A stretch of 64,000 bases of DNA, from assembly GCA_029582155.1 (NCBI GenBank), contig CM055903.1, positions 41,461,353 through 41,525,352 of the forward strand. The letters run 5' to 3'. The DNA is from Panopea generosa (Eukaryota; Mollusca; Bivalvia; Adapedonta; Hiatellidae). Positions 35,001 to 48,192 of the stretch are shown here, in pieces (position 1 is the stretch's first letter; the number at the start of each line of letters is the position of its first letter). Made by a program: the position numbers and the translations under genes. The notes beneath the pieces were generated by a model. The model saw only the letters and a program-made list of their open reading frames with translations. It searched no databases and was not told the DNA's origin.

Positions 35001-38000
35001 TGAATTCATGCAAATATTTTATTCCTCTAATATTCCAAGTTGGTTAAATGATATGAAAAGATAAGGGGCAATTCAAAATAAGATTTAAACTATCAAAGTT
35101 GTATTCACTTATATTTATAAATTCTTATTTATTTGAGTTTGTGAATAAAGCTCAGAGCTTATATAAATCACTCTCAAGTTGTCTCCTGGTTAGAATCAGT
35201 ACTGGGAGTTTGTGAAGAAAGCTCAGAGCTTATATAAATCACTCTCAAGTCGTTCTCCTGGTTAGAATCAGTACTGGGAGTTTGTGAAGAAAGCTCAGAG
35301 CTTATACAAATCACTCTCAAGTCATTCTCCTGGTTAGAATCAGTACTGGGAGTTTGTGAAGAAAGCTCAGAGCTTATATAAATCACTCTCAAGTTGTCTC
35401 CTGGTTAGAATCAGTACTCGGAGTTTGTGAAGAAAGCTCAGAGCTTATATAAATCACTCTCAAGTCGTTCTCCTGGTTAGAATCAGTACTGGGAGTTCGT
35501 GAAGAAAGCTCAGAGCTTATATAAATCACTCTCAAGTCGTTCTCCTGGTTAGAATCAGTACTGGGAGTTCGTGAAGAAAGCTCAGAGCTTATATAAATCA
35601 CTCTCAAGTCGTTCTCCTGGCTAGAATCAGTACTGGGAGTTTGTGAAGAAAGCTCAGAGCTTAAATAAATCACTCTCAAGTTGTCTCCTGGTTAGAATCA
35701 GTACTTGGAGTTTGTGAAGAAAGCTCAGAGCTTATATAAATCACTCTCAAGTCGTTCTCCTGGTTAGAATCAGTACTGGGAGTTTGTGAAGAAAGCTCAG
35801 AGCTTATATAAATCACTCTCAAGTTGTCTCCTGGTTAGAATCAGTACTTGGAGTTTGTGAAGAAAGCTCAATGCTTATATAAATCACTCTCAAGTCATTC
35901 TCCTGGTTAGAATCAGTACTGGGAGTTTGTGAAGAAAGCTCAGAGCTTATATAAATCACTCTCAAGTCGTTCTCCTGGTTAGAATCAGTACTGGGAGTTT
36001 GTGAAGAAAGCTCAGAGCTTTTATAAATCACTCTCAAGTCGTTCTCCTGTTTAGAATCAGTACTGGGAGTTTATGAAGAAAGCTTAGAGCTTATATAAAT
36101 CACTCTCAAGTCATTCTCCTGGTTAGAATCAGTACTTGGAGTTTGTGAAGAAAGCTCAGAGCTTATATAAATCACTCTCAAGTCATTCTCCTGGTTAGAA
36201 TCAGTACTGGGAGTTTGTGAAGAAAGCTCAGAGCTTAAATAAATCACTCTCAAGTTGTCTCCTGGTTAGAATCAGTACTTGGAGTTTGTGAAGAAAGCTC
36301 AGAGCTTATATAAATCACTCTCACGTCATTCTCCTGGTTAGAATCAGTACTGGGAGTTTGTGAAGAAAGCTCAGAGCTTATATAAATCACTCTCAAGTTG
36401 TCTCCTGGTTAGAATCAGTACTTGGAGTTTGTGAAGAAAGCTCAGAGCTTATATAAATCACTCTCAAGCCATTCTCCTGGTTAGAATCAGTACTGGGAGT
36501 TTGTGAAGAAAGCTCAGAGCTTATATAAATCACTCTCAAGTCGTTCTCCTGGTTGGAATCAGTACTGGGAGTTTGTGAAGAAAGCTCAGAGCTTAAATAA
36601 ATCACTCTCAAGTCGTTTTCCTGGTTAGAATCAGTACTGGGAGTTTGTGAAGAAAGCTCAGAGCTTTTATAAATCACTCTCAAGTCGTTCTCCTGTTTAG
36701 AATCAGTACTGGGAGTTTATGAAGAAAGCTTAGAGCTTATATAAATCACTCTCAAGTCATTCTCCTGGTTAGAATCAGTACTTGGAGTTTGTGAAGAAAG
36801 CTCAGAGCTTATATAAATCACTCTCAAGTCATTCTCCTGGTTAGAATCAGTACTGGGAGTTTGTGAAGAAAGCTCAGAGCTTAAATAAATCACTCTCAAG
36901 TTGTCTCCTGGTTAGAATCAGTACTTGGAGTTTGTGAAGAAAGCTCAGAGCTTATATAAATCACTCTCACGTCATTCTCCTGGTTAGAATCAGTACTGGG
37001 AGTTTGTGAAGAAAGCTCAGAGCTTATATAAATCACTCTCAAGTTGTCTCCTGGTTAGAATCAGTACTTGGAGTTTGTGAAGAAAGCTCAGAGCTTATAT
37101 AAATCACTCTCAAGCCATTCTCCTGGTTAGAATCAGTACTGGGAGTTTGTGAAGAAAGCTCAGAGCTTATATAAATCACTCTCAAGTCGTTCTCCTGGTT
37201 GGAATCAGTACTGGGAGTTTGTGAAGAAAGCTCAGAGCTTAAATAAATCACTCTCAAGTCGTTTTCCTGGTTGGAATTAGTACTGGGAGTTTGTGAAGAA
37301 AGCTCAGAGCTTATTTAAATCACTCCCAAGTCGTTCTCCTGGTAAGAATCAGTACTGGGAGTTTGTGAATAAAGCTCAGAGCTTATATAAATCACTCTAA
37401 AGTCGTTCTCCTGGTTAGAATCAGTACTGGGAGTTTGTGAAGAAAGCTCAGAGCTTATATAAATCACTCTCAAGTTGTCTCCTGGTTAGAATCTGTACTG
37501 GGAGTTTGTGAAGAAAGCTCAGAGCTTATATAAATCACTCCCAAGTCGTTCTCCTGGTTAGAATCAGTACTGGGAGTTTGTGAAGAAAGCTCAGAGCTTA
37601 TATAAATCACTCCCAAGTCGTTTTCCTGGTAAGAATCAGTACTGGGAGTTTGTGAAGAAAGCTCAGAGCTTATATAAATCACTCCCAAGTCGTTCTCCTG
37701 GTTAGAATCATTACTGGGAGTTTGTGAAGAAAGCTCAGAGCTTATATAAATCACTCTCAAGTCATTCTCCTGGTTAGAATCAGTACTGGGAGTTTGTGAA
37801 GAAAGCTCAGAGCTTATATAAATCACTTCCAAGTCGTTCTCCTGGTTAGAATCAGTACTGGGAGTTTGTAAAGAAAGCTCAGAGCTTATATAAATCACTC
37901 CCAAGTCGTTCTCCTGGTAAGAATCAGTACTGGGAGTTTGTGAAGAAAGCTCAGAGCTTATATAAATCACTCTCAAGTCGTTCTCCTGGTTAGAATCAGT

Positions 38001-41000
38001 ACTGGGAGTTTGTGAAGAAAGCTCAGAGCTTATATAAATCACTCTCAAGTTGTCTCCTGGTTAGAATCAGTACTGGGAGTTTGTGAAGAAAGCTCAGAGC
38101 TTATATAAATCACTCTCAAGTCGTTCTCCTGGTTAGAATCAGTACTTGGAGTTTTGTTTTTGAGAGACCATCAGGTCAAGCCTGGGCTCATCCCAAGACC
38201 TCTAATGTGAGCGACCAGCACTCTATCCACTACACCATCACCCCTCTCTCCTTAGTTTATAAAACTTCTACAGAAAGGAATACCATCTCTCAAATGATTA
38301 CTTTTGTTGATAACTGTCTTATCCACTTGACCTATATTTATGTTTTATACTATACATTCATAATTACAGACAAAAACATGATACACAAACCAAATATGCT
38401 TTTGCGACTTGAGGCGCTATTCTACCCATTATTCACTCAATATAGGTGTTAATGGTTATGTGTCTATCATGTGTCCATCATAATTCATCTTATGATAAAT
38501 AAATTAAATGAAGCGAGGCGGTAGTCTAATGGATAGAGTGTTGGCCGCTCACGTCAGAGGTTGCAGGTTCGATCCCCCAGTCGACCTCATGCAACTCATA
38601 AAACAACACTCAGTACTGGTTCTACCCAGGAAGCTGACTCCCAGAGCGGTTTATATTAGCTTTGAGCTTTCATCGCAATGGAGCTAAAAAACAAATTAGT
38701 ATAAACTAAATAAATCAAATGATGAAGTTAAAAGTACCACTTTGTAATTCATTGCCCATTAATGTAATGTCTCAAGTTTCATATGATAATTGTCATAAAA
38801 ATGTGTGAATTTATTCAGCATTTACCGGATAGACTCGGTCTCACTGACAAGTTATAAATATTGGAGAAGAACTGATCAACACACCTGCTTGTAACTGCGG
38901 ATTCTGGTTTTCTGGAAGATCGCCATCAATCTGCAATTGAGCAAGACAAAGAATTGGAAAATTCTAAAGTCACAACTCACTTTGTAATGACTAAAGGGGG
39001 TTAGATATATATGGGAATCTGCAACAGAGGGAAGTAAGTTTCATATTTCAACACATTGCAGGTACGATATCACTTGGTATACTGGTGGAGGGACACATCA
39101 ACATGAATCTGGGTAGAACCTCCCTCCATCCTTCACGAGTAACTGGCAAACTTTCTCACATGCACTCTTAAATCTAAGCTGGACTCAAACCTCAACCTCA
39201 GCTGTGAGAGGGCAGTGTTCTAGAGTGACCTAGACTACCGAGCAATGGAGGACCCTTCTGGAAGAAATGACATAGTTCATGATAGGTAAGTATTTATGGG
39301 GCTTAAGTTACAAGTTCACAAAATATGGGAGTCAAAATGTGAAATGACGGTTAGATATTGATGGCTTTATGATATACTCAAATGAACAACCCTGGGTGAT
39401 GCTTTTTGTAAAAGGGTATCAGAGAGGGCATTTATTTGGGCTCAAGAAATCAAAATTGAAATATTATACAAAATGTGTGTAAAATGTGTGTTAAATGTAG
39501 GGCTGTCATATTTACACGTGTACTAAACAGATACGTGTCGTTTAAAAGCAATACACGTTTACTAATTTAATATCCGTGTACACTACATTCAGGGCTCGAA
39601 TTTAAGCACTCGTCACTCACAAAATGCGAGCTGTATTTTGAAAATGCGAGTTGAAATTACTTAAGCTGGCATTTTTTTGCGAGTGGATTTCAAGTTGAGA
39701 AAATTACTTATTTTATTTATTTTATTGATTTTTGAAAATAAACAAGTATCATCCTGGTAAAAATAACGAGTTCTTGTCAATTTTACCAAATTTCTTTTGC
39801 TTCTCGCGCCAAATTACCCCCTAGCAGCACGATTGTCAATGACATGTATTAAATATTTATATATGTGTAGACTGCGTCCAATTGTTTTTGATCTCAAGTT
39901 CATTCTGCAAAAAGGAAGTAAAGTTAAAACCCGTCAACAACATAATGAGTAGACTGTGTCTAGTTTGATCGATCGCGCACTCACTTTACAAAATAAAAGT
40001 AAAGGTGAAACCCGTCAAATTTATTGTTTACATATTTTGTCAGCTGTTAAAGTGGCACTTTTTCTCCATTGAACCGACGAATGGAAGTTAGTCCCAACAA
40101 GAAAAAAGTGAAATAATCCTTCCGTTAATACTGTAATGAAATGGGAGCGACAGCTCAATATCACACAGGGCTATAAACTTGACAATGACAAAATGGTGTG
40201 TCAATTGTAGAAACCACCGCGATCGACAGATCATCCATAATAATTAAACTATATTACTATGATATCACAACATTTACACATGTTAAACAATCGTCCTTGG
40301 CTAGATCTAGATCTTATTTTAATACGAAAGGCCATTGGCTATATTAATTCTATAAATAGAAATGTGTGTATGTCACAATCTCAGCCTCTCTGTACACTTG
40401 TTATTGTTGAATCCATGATTCATATTTTGGTTTAGTTAAAAGTGTTTATTTATGATATATCATTGTATGCATTTATTTATGGTAGTATAATAAATAACAA
40501 GGACAATTTTATTTTTTTAAATATTTTGTTTTGTAAAGTACTGCTTTGAATTGTACCTTAACATATATAATAACCTTGATACCATTGTCTATAAATAAAA
40601 AAAGCTAATAATGCATATTAAATAACACGCAGGCTTTGAAACAATTAATTTTGGGTTTATTTAGACATTTAGGACTACATTTTTGCGAAAATTGGTTTGG
40701 CTAGTTGGTTTCAAATTTGGCCAGTTGAAATTTTAGGCACTGGCCAAAATTGCCAGTGCACAAAAAAGTTAAATTCTAGCCCTGTACATTGACCCTAGAC
40801 CCCAGTAAATTTGGTAAATTAGTATATAGATTGTTTCACAAAGTAACAGGCTCTTATTGAATATTTTCCAACCATCCTTGTGAGTTTCACAGCATTGATT
40901 ATCATTATGACTGTTGAGTCAGATTCACTGAGCCAGAGTTATTTCAAAACTGCAATGTCATGAGCAACATGAAGCCATTTCTTTGAAGAGTTATTTAAAC

Positions 41001-44000
41001 ATTTATGGTGTATACTAGTAATTAGCTGTAAAAACAACTTAAAAAAATGCACATACAAAACACCCAGGTTTCAACATCGTGTAAACAGAGGTCTGTCATT
41101 TATCAGCGTTCGTGTACACATTTACAGAAATCTGTAAACGTGACAGCCCTAGTTAAATGCCATAAAACAGACTGCTGGTAATGAAGCAATTATTAACTTT
41201 AAAATATTTAATCCAGACTTGAAATCTGTGTATTTGTTTACTTACAGAGGGGGTAATCATTGAATTTTCCATAAAAATGGATAGGAGGTGTTTTTCTGTT
41301 TGGGATGCATTTACTATATGGCCAATTACACATTATGGTCTATCTGACACATTATGTTAGACTGGGCCACCTTTGATAAATTGCTTGTTTGCCACTATCG
41401 ACTCGTACTATTTAAGGGTGTGTAATAAGATAGGTAAATTATTTTTTTTTGTAATCAATCAGAGAACCTTTTTAAGGCCATGTTATGACCGAGAGTATTT
41501 TAAATGAACACCCCAACCCCAAAAAAAAAAAAATCTTTTTTTTTTTTTTGAACACCCAAAACAATTTTGTTTTGGGTTGGCCTAAAGCGGCAAACAAACA
41601 ATTTTTTAATTTAGGCACTGGTTGGTAAAGAATTTTGCATGTCAAAACAATTAAAGTAATAATTTTAACCCAGAGCAAAATATTTACTTTATTTACTGGT
41701 AATACAAATTAAGTCTCCCACCTCTACAGAAACCAGCTGTACTGTTGTATCTCCCATCCCTGGATCCAGGCTCGTACCTTTTTACAAAATATATACAATG
41801 TAAACATGAATCTATTTCATGACAAATTATTTCTAACAGGATGAAATCAACAGCATATGAAAAATTATTATTATGTGCAATGCATAATAAAATATGTTTA
41901 AATTAAATTAGTCGATACTGAAGCATAATACTCAAAAATAGTCATATTATAGTTTTAACTTATTAATTTTACATGGATTGTTCTTATACCTTAGATAAAT
42001 CAACCTCGGAGTCACCTGGGTAGGACCAGTAGTAAGCATATACAGATAAAGTGTCTTGCTCAAGGACACCACATGACCTTGGTGAAAAATTTAACCAACT
42101 TCGGAGTCACCTGGGTAGAACCAGTAGTAAGCATATACAGATAATAGTGTCTTGCTCAAGGACACCACACAACCGTGGTGAAAGATCTAACCAACTTCGG
42201 AGTCACCTGGGTAGAACCAGTAGTAAGCATATACAGATAAAGTGTCTTGCTCAAGGACACCACACAACCGTGGTGAAAGATCTTACCAACTTCAGAGTCA
42301 CCTGGGTAGGACCAGTAGTAAGCATATACAGATAAAGTGTCTTGCTCAAGGACACCACACAACCGTGGTGAAAGATCTAACCAACTTCGGAGTCACCTGG
42401 GTAGAACCAGTAGTAAGCATATACAGATAATAGTGTCTTGCTCAAGGACACCACATGACCTTGGTGAAAAATTTAACCAACTTCGGAGTCACCTGGGTAG
42501 AACCAGTAGTAAGCATATACAGATAATAGTGTCTTGCTCAAGGACACCACACAACCGTGGTGAAAGATCTAACCAACTTCGGAGTCACCTGGGTAGAACC
42601 AGTAGTAAGCATATACAGATAAAGTGTCTTGCTCAAGGACACCACACAACCGTGGTGAAAGATCTTACCAACTTCAGAGTCACCTGGGTAGGACCAGTAG
42701 TAAGCATATACAGATAAAGTGTCTTGCTCAAGGACACCACACAACCGTGGTGAAAGATCTAACCAACTTCGGAGTCACCTGGGTAGAACCAGTAGTAAGC
42801 ATATACAGATAATAGTGTCTTGCTCAAGGACACCACACAACCGTGGTGAAAGATCTAACCAACTTCGGAGTCACCTGGGTAGAACCAGTAGTAAGCATAT
42901 ACAGATAAAGTGTCTTGCTCAAGGACACCACACAACCGTGGTGAAAGATCTAACCAACTTCGGAGTCACCTGGGTAGGACAAGTTGTAAGCATATACAGA
43001 TAAAGTGTCTTGCTCAAGGACACCACACAACCGTGGTGAAAGATCTAACCAACCTCGGAGTCACCTGGGTAGGACCAGTTGTACGCATATACAGATAATA
43101 GTGTCTTGCTCAAGGACACCACACAACCGTGGTGAAAGATCTAACCAACCTCGGAGTCACCTTGGTAGGACCAGTAGTAAGCATATACAGATAAAATGTC
43201 TTGCTCAAAGACACCACACAACCGTGGTGAAAGATCTAACCAACCTCGGAGTCACCTTGGTAGGACCAGTAGTAAGCATATACAGATAAAATGTCTTGCT
43301 CAAGGACACCACACAACCGTGGTGAAAGATCTAACCAACCTCGGAGTCACCTTGGTAGGACCAGTAGTAAGCATATACAGATAAAATGTCTTGCTCAAGG
43401 ACACCACACAACCGTGGTGAAAGATCTAACCAACCTCGGAGTCACCTTGGTAGGACCAGTAGTAAGCATATACAGATAAAATGTCTTGCTCAAGGACACC
43501 ACACAACCGCGGTGAATGATCTAACCAACCTCGGAGTCACCTGGGTAGGACCAGTAGTAAGCATATACAGATAAAATGTCTTGCTCAAGGACACCACACA
43601 ACCGTGGTGAAAGATCTAACCAACCTCTGAGTCACCTTGGTAGGACCAGTAGTAAGCATATACAGATAAAATGTCTTGCTCAAGGACACCACACAACCGT
43701 GGTGAAAGATCTAACCAACCTAGGAGTCACCTGGGTAGGACCAGTAGTAAGCATATACAGATAATAGTGTCTTGCTCAAGGACACCACACAACCGTGGTG
43801 AAAGATCTAACCAACCTCGGAGTCACCTGGGTAATTTTACATGGATTGTTCTTATACCTTAGATAAATCAACCTCGGAGTCACCTGGGTAGGACCAGTAG
43901 TAAGCATATACAGATAATAGTGTCTTGCTCAAGGACACCACACAACCGTGGTGAAAAATTTAACCAACCTTGGAGTCACCTGGGTAATTTTACATGGATT

Positions 44001-47000
44001 GTTCTTATACCTTAGATAAATCAACCTCGGAGTCACCTGGGTAGAACCAGTAGTAAGCATATACAGATAATAGTGTCTTGCTCAAGGACACCACACAACC
44101 GTGGTGAAAGATCTAACCAACCTCGGAGTCACCTGGGTAATTTTACATGGATTGTTCTTATACCTTAGATAAATCAACCTCGGAGTCATCTGGGTAGGAC
44201 CAGTAGTTAGCAAATACAGATAATAGTGTCTTGCTCAAGGACACCACACAACTGTGGTGAAAGATTTAACCAACCTCGGAGTCACCTGGGTAGAACCAGT
44301 AGTAAGCATATACAGATAATAATGTCTTGCTCAAGGACACCACACAACCGTGGTGAAAGATCTAACCAACCTCGGAGTCACCTGGGTAATTTTACATGGA
44401 TTATTCTTATACCTTAGATAAATCAACCTCGGAGTCACCTGGGTAGGACCAGTAGTTAGCATATACAGATAATAGTGTCTTGCTCAAGGACACCACACAA
44501 CCGTGGTGAAAGATTTAACCAACCTAGGAGTCACCTGGGTAGGACCAGTAGTAAGCATATACAGATAATAGTGTCTTGCTCAAGGACACCACACAACCGT
44601 GGTGAAAGATCTAACCAACCTCGGAGTCACCTGGGTAATTTTACATGGATTATTCTTATACCTTAGATAAATCAACCTCGGAGTCACCTGGGTAGGACCA
44701 GTAGTTAGCATATACAGATAATAGTGTCTTGCTCAAGGACACCACACAACCGTGGTGAAAGATTTAACCAACCTAGGAGTCACCTGGGTAGGACCAGTAG
44801 TAAGCATATACAGATAATAGTGTCTTGCTCAAGGACACCACACAACCGAGGTGAAAGATTTAACCAACCTCGGAGTCACCTGGGTAGGACCAGTAGTAAG
44901 CATATACAGATAATAATGTCTTGCTCAAGGACACCACACAACCGTGGTGAAAGATCTTACCAACCTGTAAGGTTAACCAGTATACAAGCAAACCCATCTC
45001 TGTAGACTGAGCTAACTGGGCCTGGCTCCCACCAACAAAACTGGACATCAAATACAAGTAGGAAACCTACGAGCATGAAGCACCTAGTCCAGGTGTTTAA
45101 ACTGTGACATTGAAATCTACATATAATCAGAACACCTGGTCTTCACCCAAGCTCTTACCTGGAGATGTGTGTTTACTGTGACACTGAAATCTACATATAA
45201 TCAGAACACCTGGTCTTCACCCAAGCTCTTACCTGGAGATGTGTGTTTACTGTGACACTGAAATCTACATATAATCAGAACACCTGGTCTTCACCCAAGC
45301 TCTTACCTGGAGATGTATGTTTAACAACACCGGTGTATCCTGTCTCTTCCTTCAGTTCTCTCACAGCACATGTTTCTGGTGTCTCATTGACATCTAGCAA
45401 ACCTAGTACATGTATAATCATAAACCTTGAACATTCCTCTTTCAAATACATGTACAGGTGTGTACAGCAGTCAAAATATTATGTTTTCTCACAGACAGAA
45501 AAAACTGTAATTCAAAATTACAAATAACAATATTTGTATGGGTTTTTGTATTTTTTTCTGTTAATATTAAACAGTGACCTAAACATCATTCCTGGGATCC
45601 ACTAAATGGTTAACCAATATAAGACACACCTTATCTCTGACTCCTTCGCCACATATTCTGAGGTGGGAGACTCATGGCTATAGAACAAAGTAGACCAATC
45701 ATCACAGATTCGATGTATCTTAAACATGTTATTGTTTGGTGCCGAGCGGAAGATGAGAGTGCAAAAGCATATATCCAGTTAAAATGTATATTCCAAGAGT
45801 GACTGATACGCAATGATATAAGTTTTATGTGTTAGTATGCCGTTAAACACTATAGTTAAACCTGTCTTCAGCTGCCACTCAATAAAGAGAGCAAAAATGA
45901 CCCCTTAAGGCAAGTGGCTGCTTAATACAGGTTGATTTGAACTTAAATTATAAACATGGTAAATATAAATGTAACTGTTTAAGACAAGTGGTTGTGTAAC
46001 AGAGGTGACCACTTACACAGGTTTGACTGTAATTTGTTCATTCATTTTCACTGAACTTGTATGTCTGTGCAAAAATGTTTATAGATTTTTTTATTTTTGA
46101 CACATACGGTAGTACTGTCGACTTTCCCATATGATTGCTCATTTTTGTTTCTCTTTCAAAACGTGGTCGATTCAAATACCTGCAGGAAACTCCAGTGTGC
46201 AGGACTTCATGGGTGGTCTGTATTGTTTCACCAAAACCACACAGTCATAATGAAGCAATCTCTTTAATATTGGTATAGAACAAACAGCTGAAATGACAAA
46301 TACAGAACACAAAGATGATATGTTTTTAACTTATTTATTTAACTTGACTGTGAAACAAGTTTTTGCAACTTAGACAAACCATGTTTGACGTCTTCCTGGG
46401 TAGAGCTGGTTAAAAGTGTCTTGCTCAAGATAAAGTGTCTTACTTAAGGACACCACACAGTCAGTCATGTCGGAGGATCAAACCAATGACTCCCCCACTG
46501 AGCCTGGTTTCGATGCTTACCACAGGACCATGCTCCACACAAAGATCATAATTATAGCATACAGATACCAGCGGTAAATCAAAATAATTACATTCATTAT
46601 TAGAAAGGATTCAAATACCATACTGTGATACAAAACCTTTTTTCCCATGCAATGTTATTTTCCCAAATGAGGTTCCTCCCTGTCCCAGTGGTTAAGGACA
46701 CTAAATTCTCACTGTTGATGTCATGGGTTCGAGCCCAGCTTGTGGCAATGACTGTATGTAATTACTGAAGGTTTACATGTTGACCTCACCCATACTTATT
46801 ATTGAGGTCTCCAATTCTTTAATAAATTAATTCTCTAATAAAACCAAATGTCCGATACAACCTGTTATTGTTAAAAATGGCTTTCTTAAAAAAATTTCTT
46901 TTTTTTGTGATCCTGATGTTGTTGCTTTGTTTGCTTATAACAATGAAATTAAACTAGTCTCCATCACTGTTCATGTATTGGAGTTTGACACAAATGTTAC

Positions 47001-48161
47001 CAAGGAAGCGGTGGTTGCCATGGACATACCATCTGCTGTGTCACTTGACTGCTTGGTAGTTCTTCTCACAGCTTCCCATGTTCTGTGAAGCAAATGATAC
47101 ACACATGTAAATAAAAGTATTCTAAAAATGAACAATCAAACCTGTGTAAGCAGTCACCTCTATTGAGCAACCACTTGTCTTAAACAGCCACATTTGCTAT
47201 TTCCACATTTCTATGCTTTCAGAGCAAATTAATCTGTATTAAGCAACCTGTCATAAAAGGTCTTTTTTCTTCCTTCCCTTGAATGGCAGCTTAAAGCCCC
47301 AACTGCAATATACAAGCCGCAAGATGGCTCTGGGGCAGGTTTTATATAATTCAGTACAGGAGTCAAATCAGAGAATCCTTTTTCAAAATTTTAGTCATCA
47401 ATGCATTGTTTTTGTTATTATGCTGCATACTACTAGATTATTGTTAATACATTTAATCGGCAAAAAAATAATTTCCAAAAAAAATGCTTGTTATCATTTT
47501 ATGCAGTTTGAACAAAAATTTTAACTCTAACTGCCAAAACTGTGAAATTTGAGGTGGATGCACTCTTTACACATGGATCTGTGTTAATTCACCATCAGCA
47601 GATAGCCTAGTGTAGCGTTGTAATTTGTGATAGTCTCCTCTTACAAATATCAACTACTCTGGCAGTAAAAGTTGGGGGTTTAAGACAGGTTTGATACTGT
47701 ATTTTATAGATTGTCATTTTTTATTTTTGCATTTTTCGCTTATGTTCATATGGTATTTCATAAAAGAAAAATACCTAGAAAAAGGGCAATGCATAGAGAG
47801 ATGAAATATATCAACATGAACTACTTTTTAAATACTTTGTTCAGTATTCAATTAAAGAAGGTGCATAAGTATGAGATGTCAGACATAAATAAACATCGCT
47901 CACATACAAACTTTCTCATACCAGCCCTATTAGCCGAGACTGTAGTGCATGAGACTACTAGACTCGGGGTTGCAGATTTAATTCCTGGGACTTGCAAACT
48001 AAACATACTAACAGTTGGATGGGACTTTAAACCGACGACCTATGTGACAGTGCTATACATTGAGTTTGCTAAAGAACCAGAAGAAACTTTTGATTGGTGT
48101 TCATCTGTATCATTCATTATCCTCCAAAACCTAAAAAGATTAACATTCTTCTGCTTATATT

Positions 48162-48192
<31 letters not shown>

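Noticed and set aside
37470-38048. A 192-codon open frame of 24-residue repeats
   Set aside because: It is the 72-bp satellite read on its stop-poor strand, lying in a NUDT5 intron; neighbouring copies show the frame is lost with the 71-bp variants.
35134-38160. Regularly spaced repeats as a possible CRISPR array
   Set aside because: Monomers are contiguous tandem copies without unique spacers, in a eukaryotic intron; the same holds for the 95-, 69- and 62-bp arrays.
38516-38585. tRNA gene in the head of the SINE
   Set aside because: A and B boxes are present but there is no cloverleaf with a paired acceptor stem, and it continues into a SINE body.
42051-45005. Frames of 62-126 codons ([15 protein letters not shown]-type)
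   Set aside because: Shadow reading of the SINE-derived 95-bp array in an intron.
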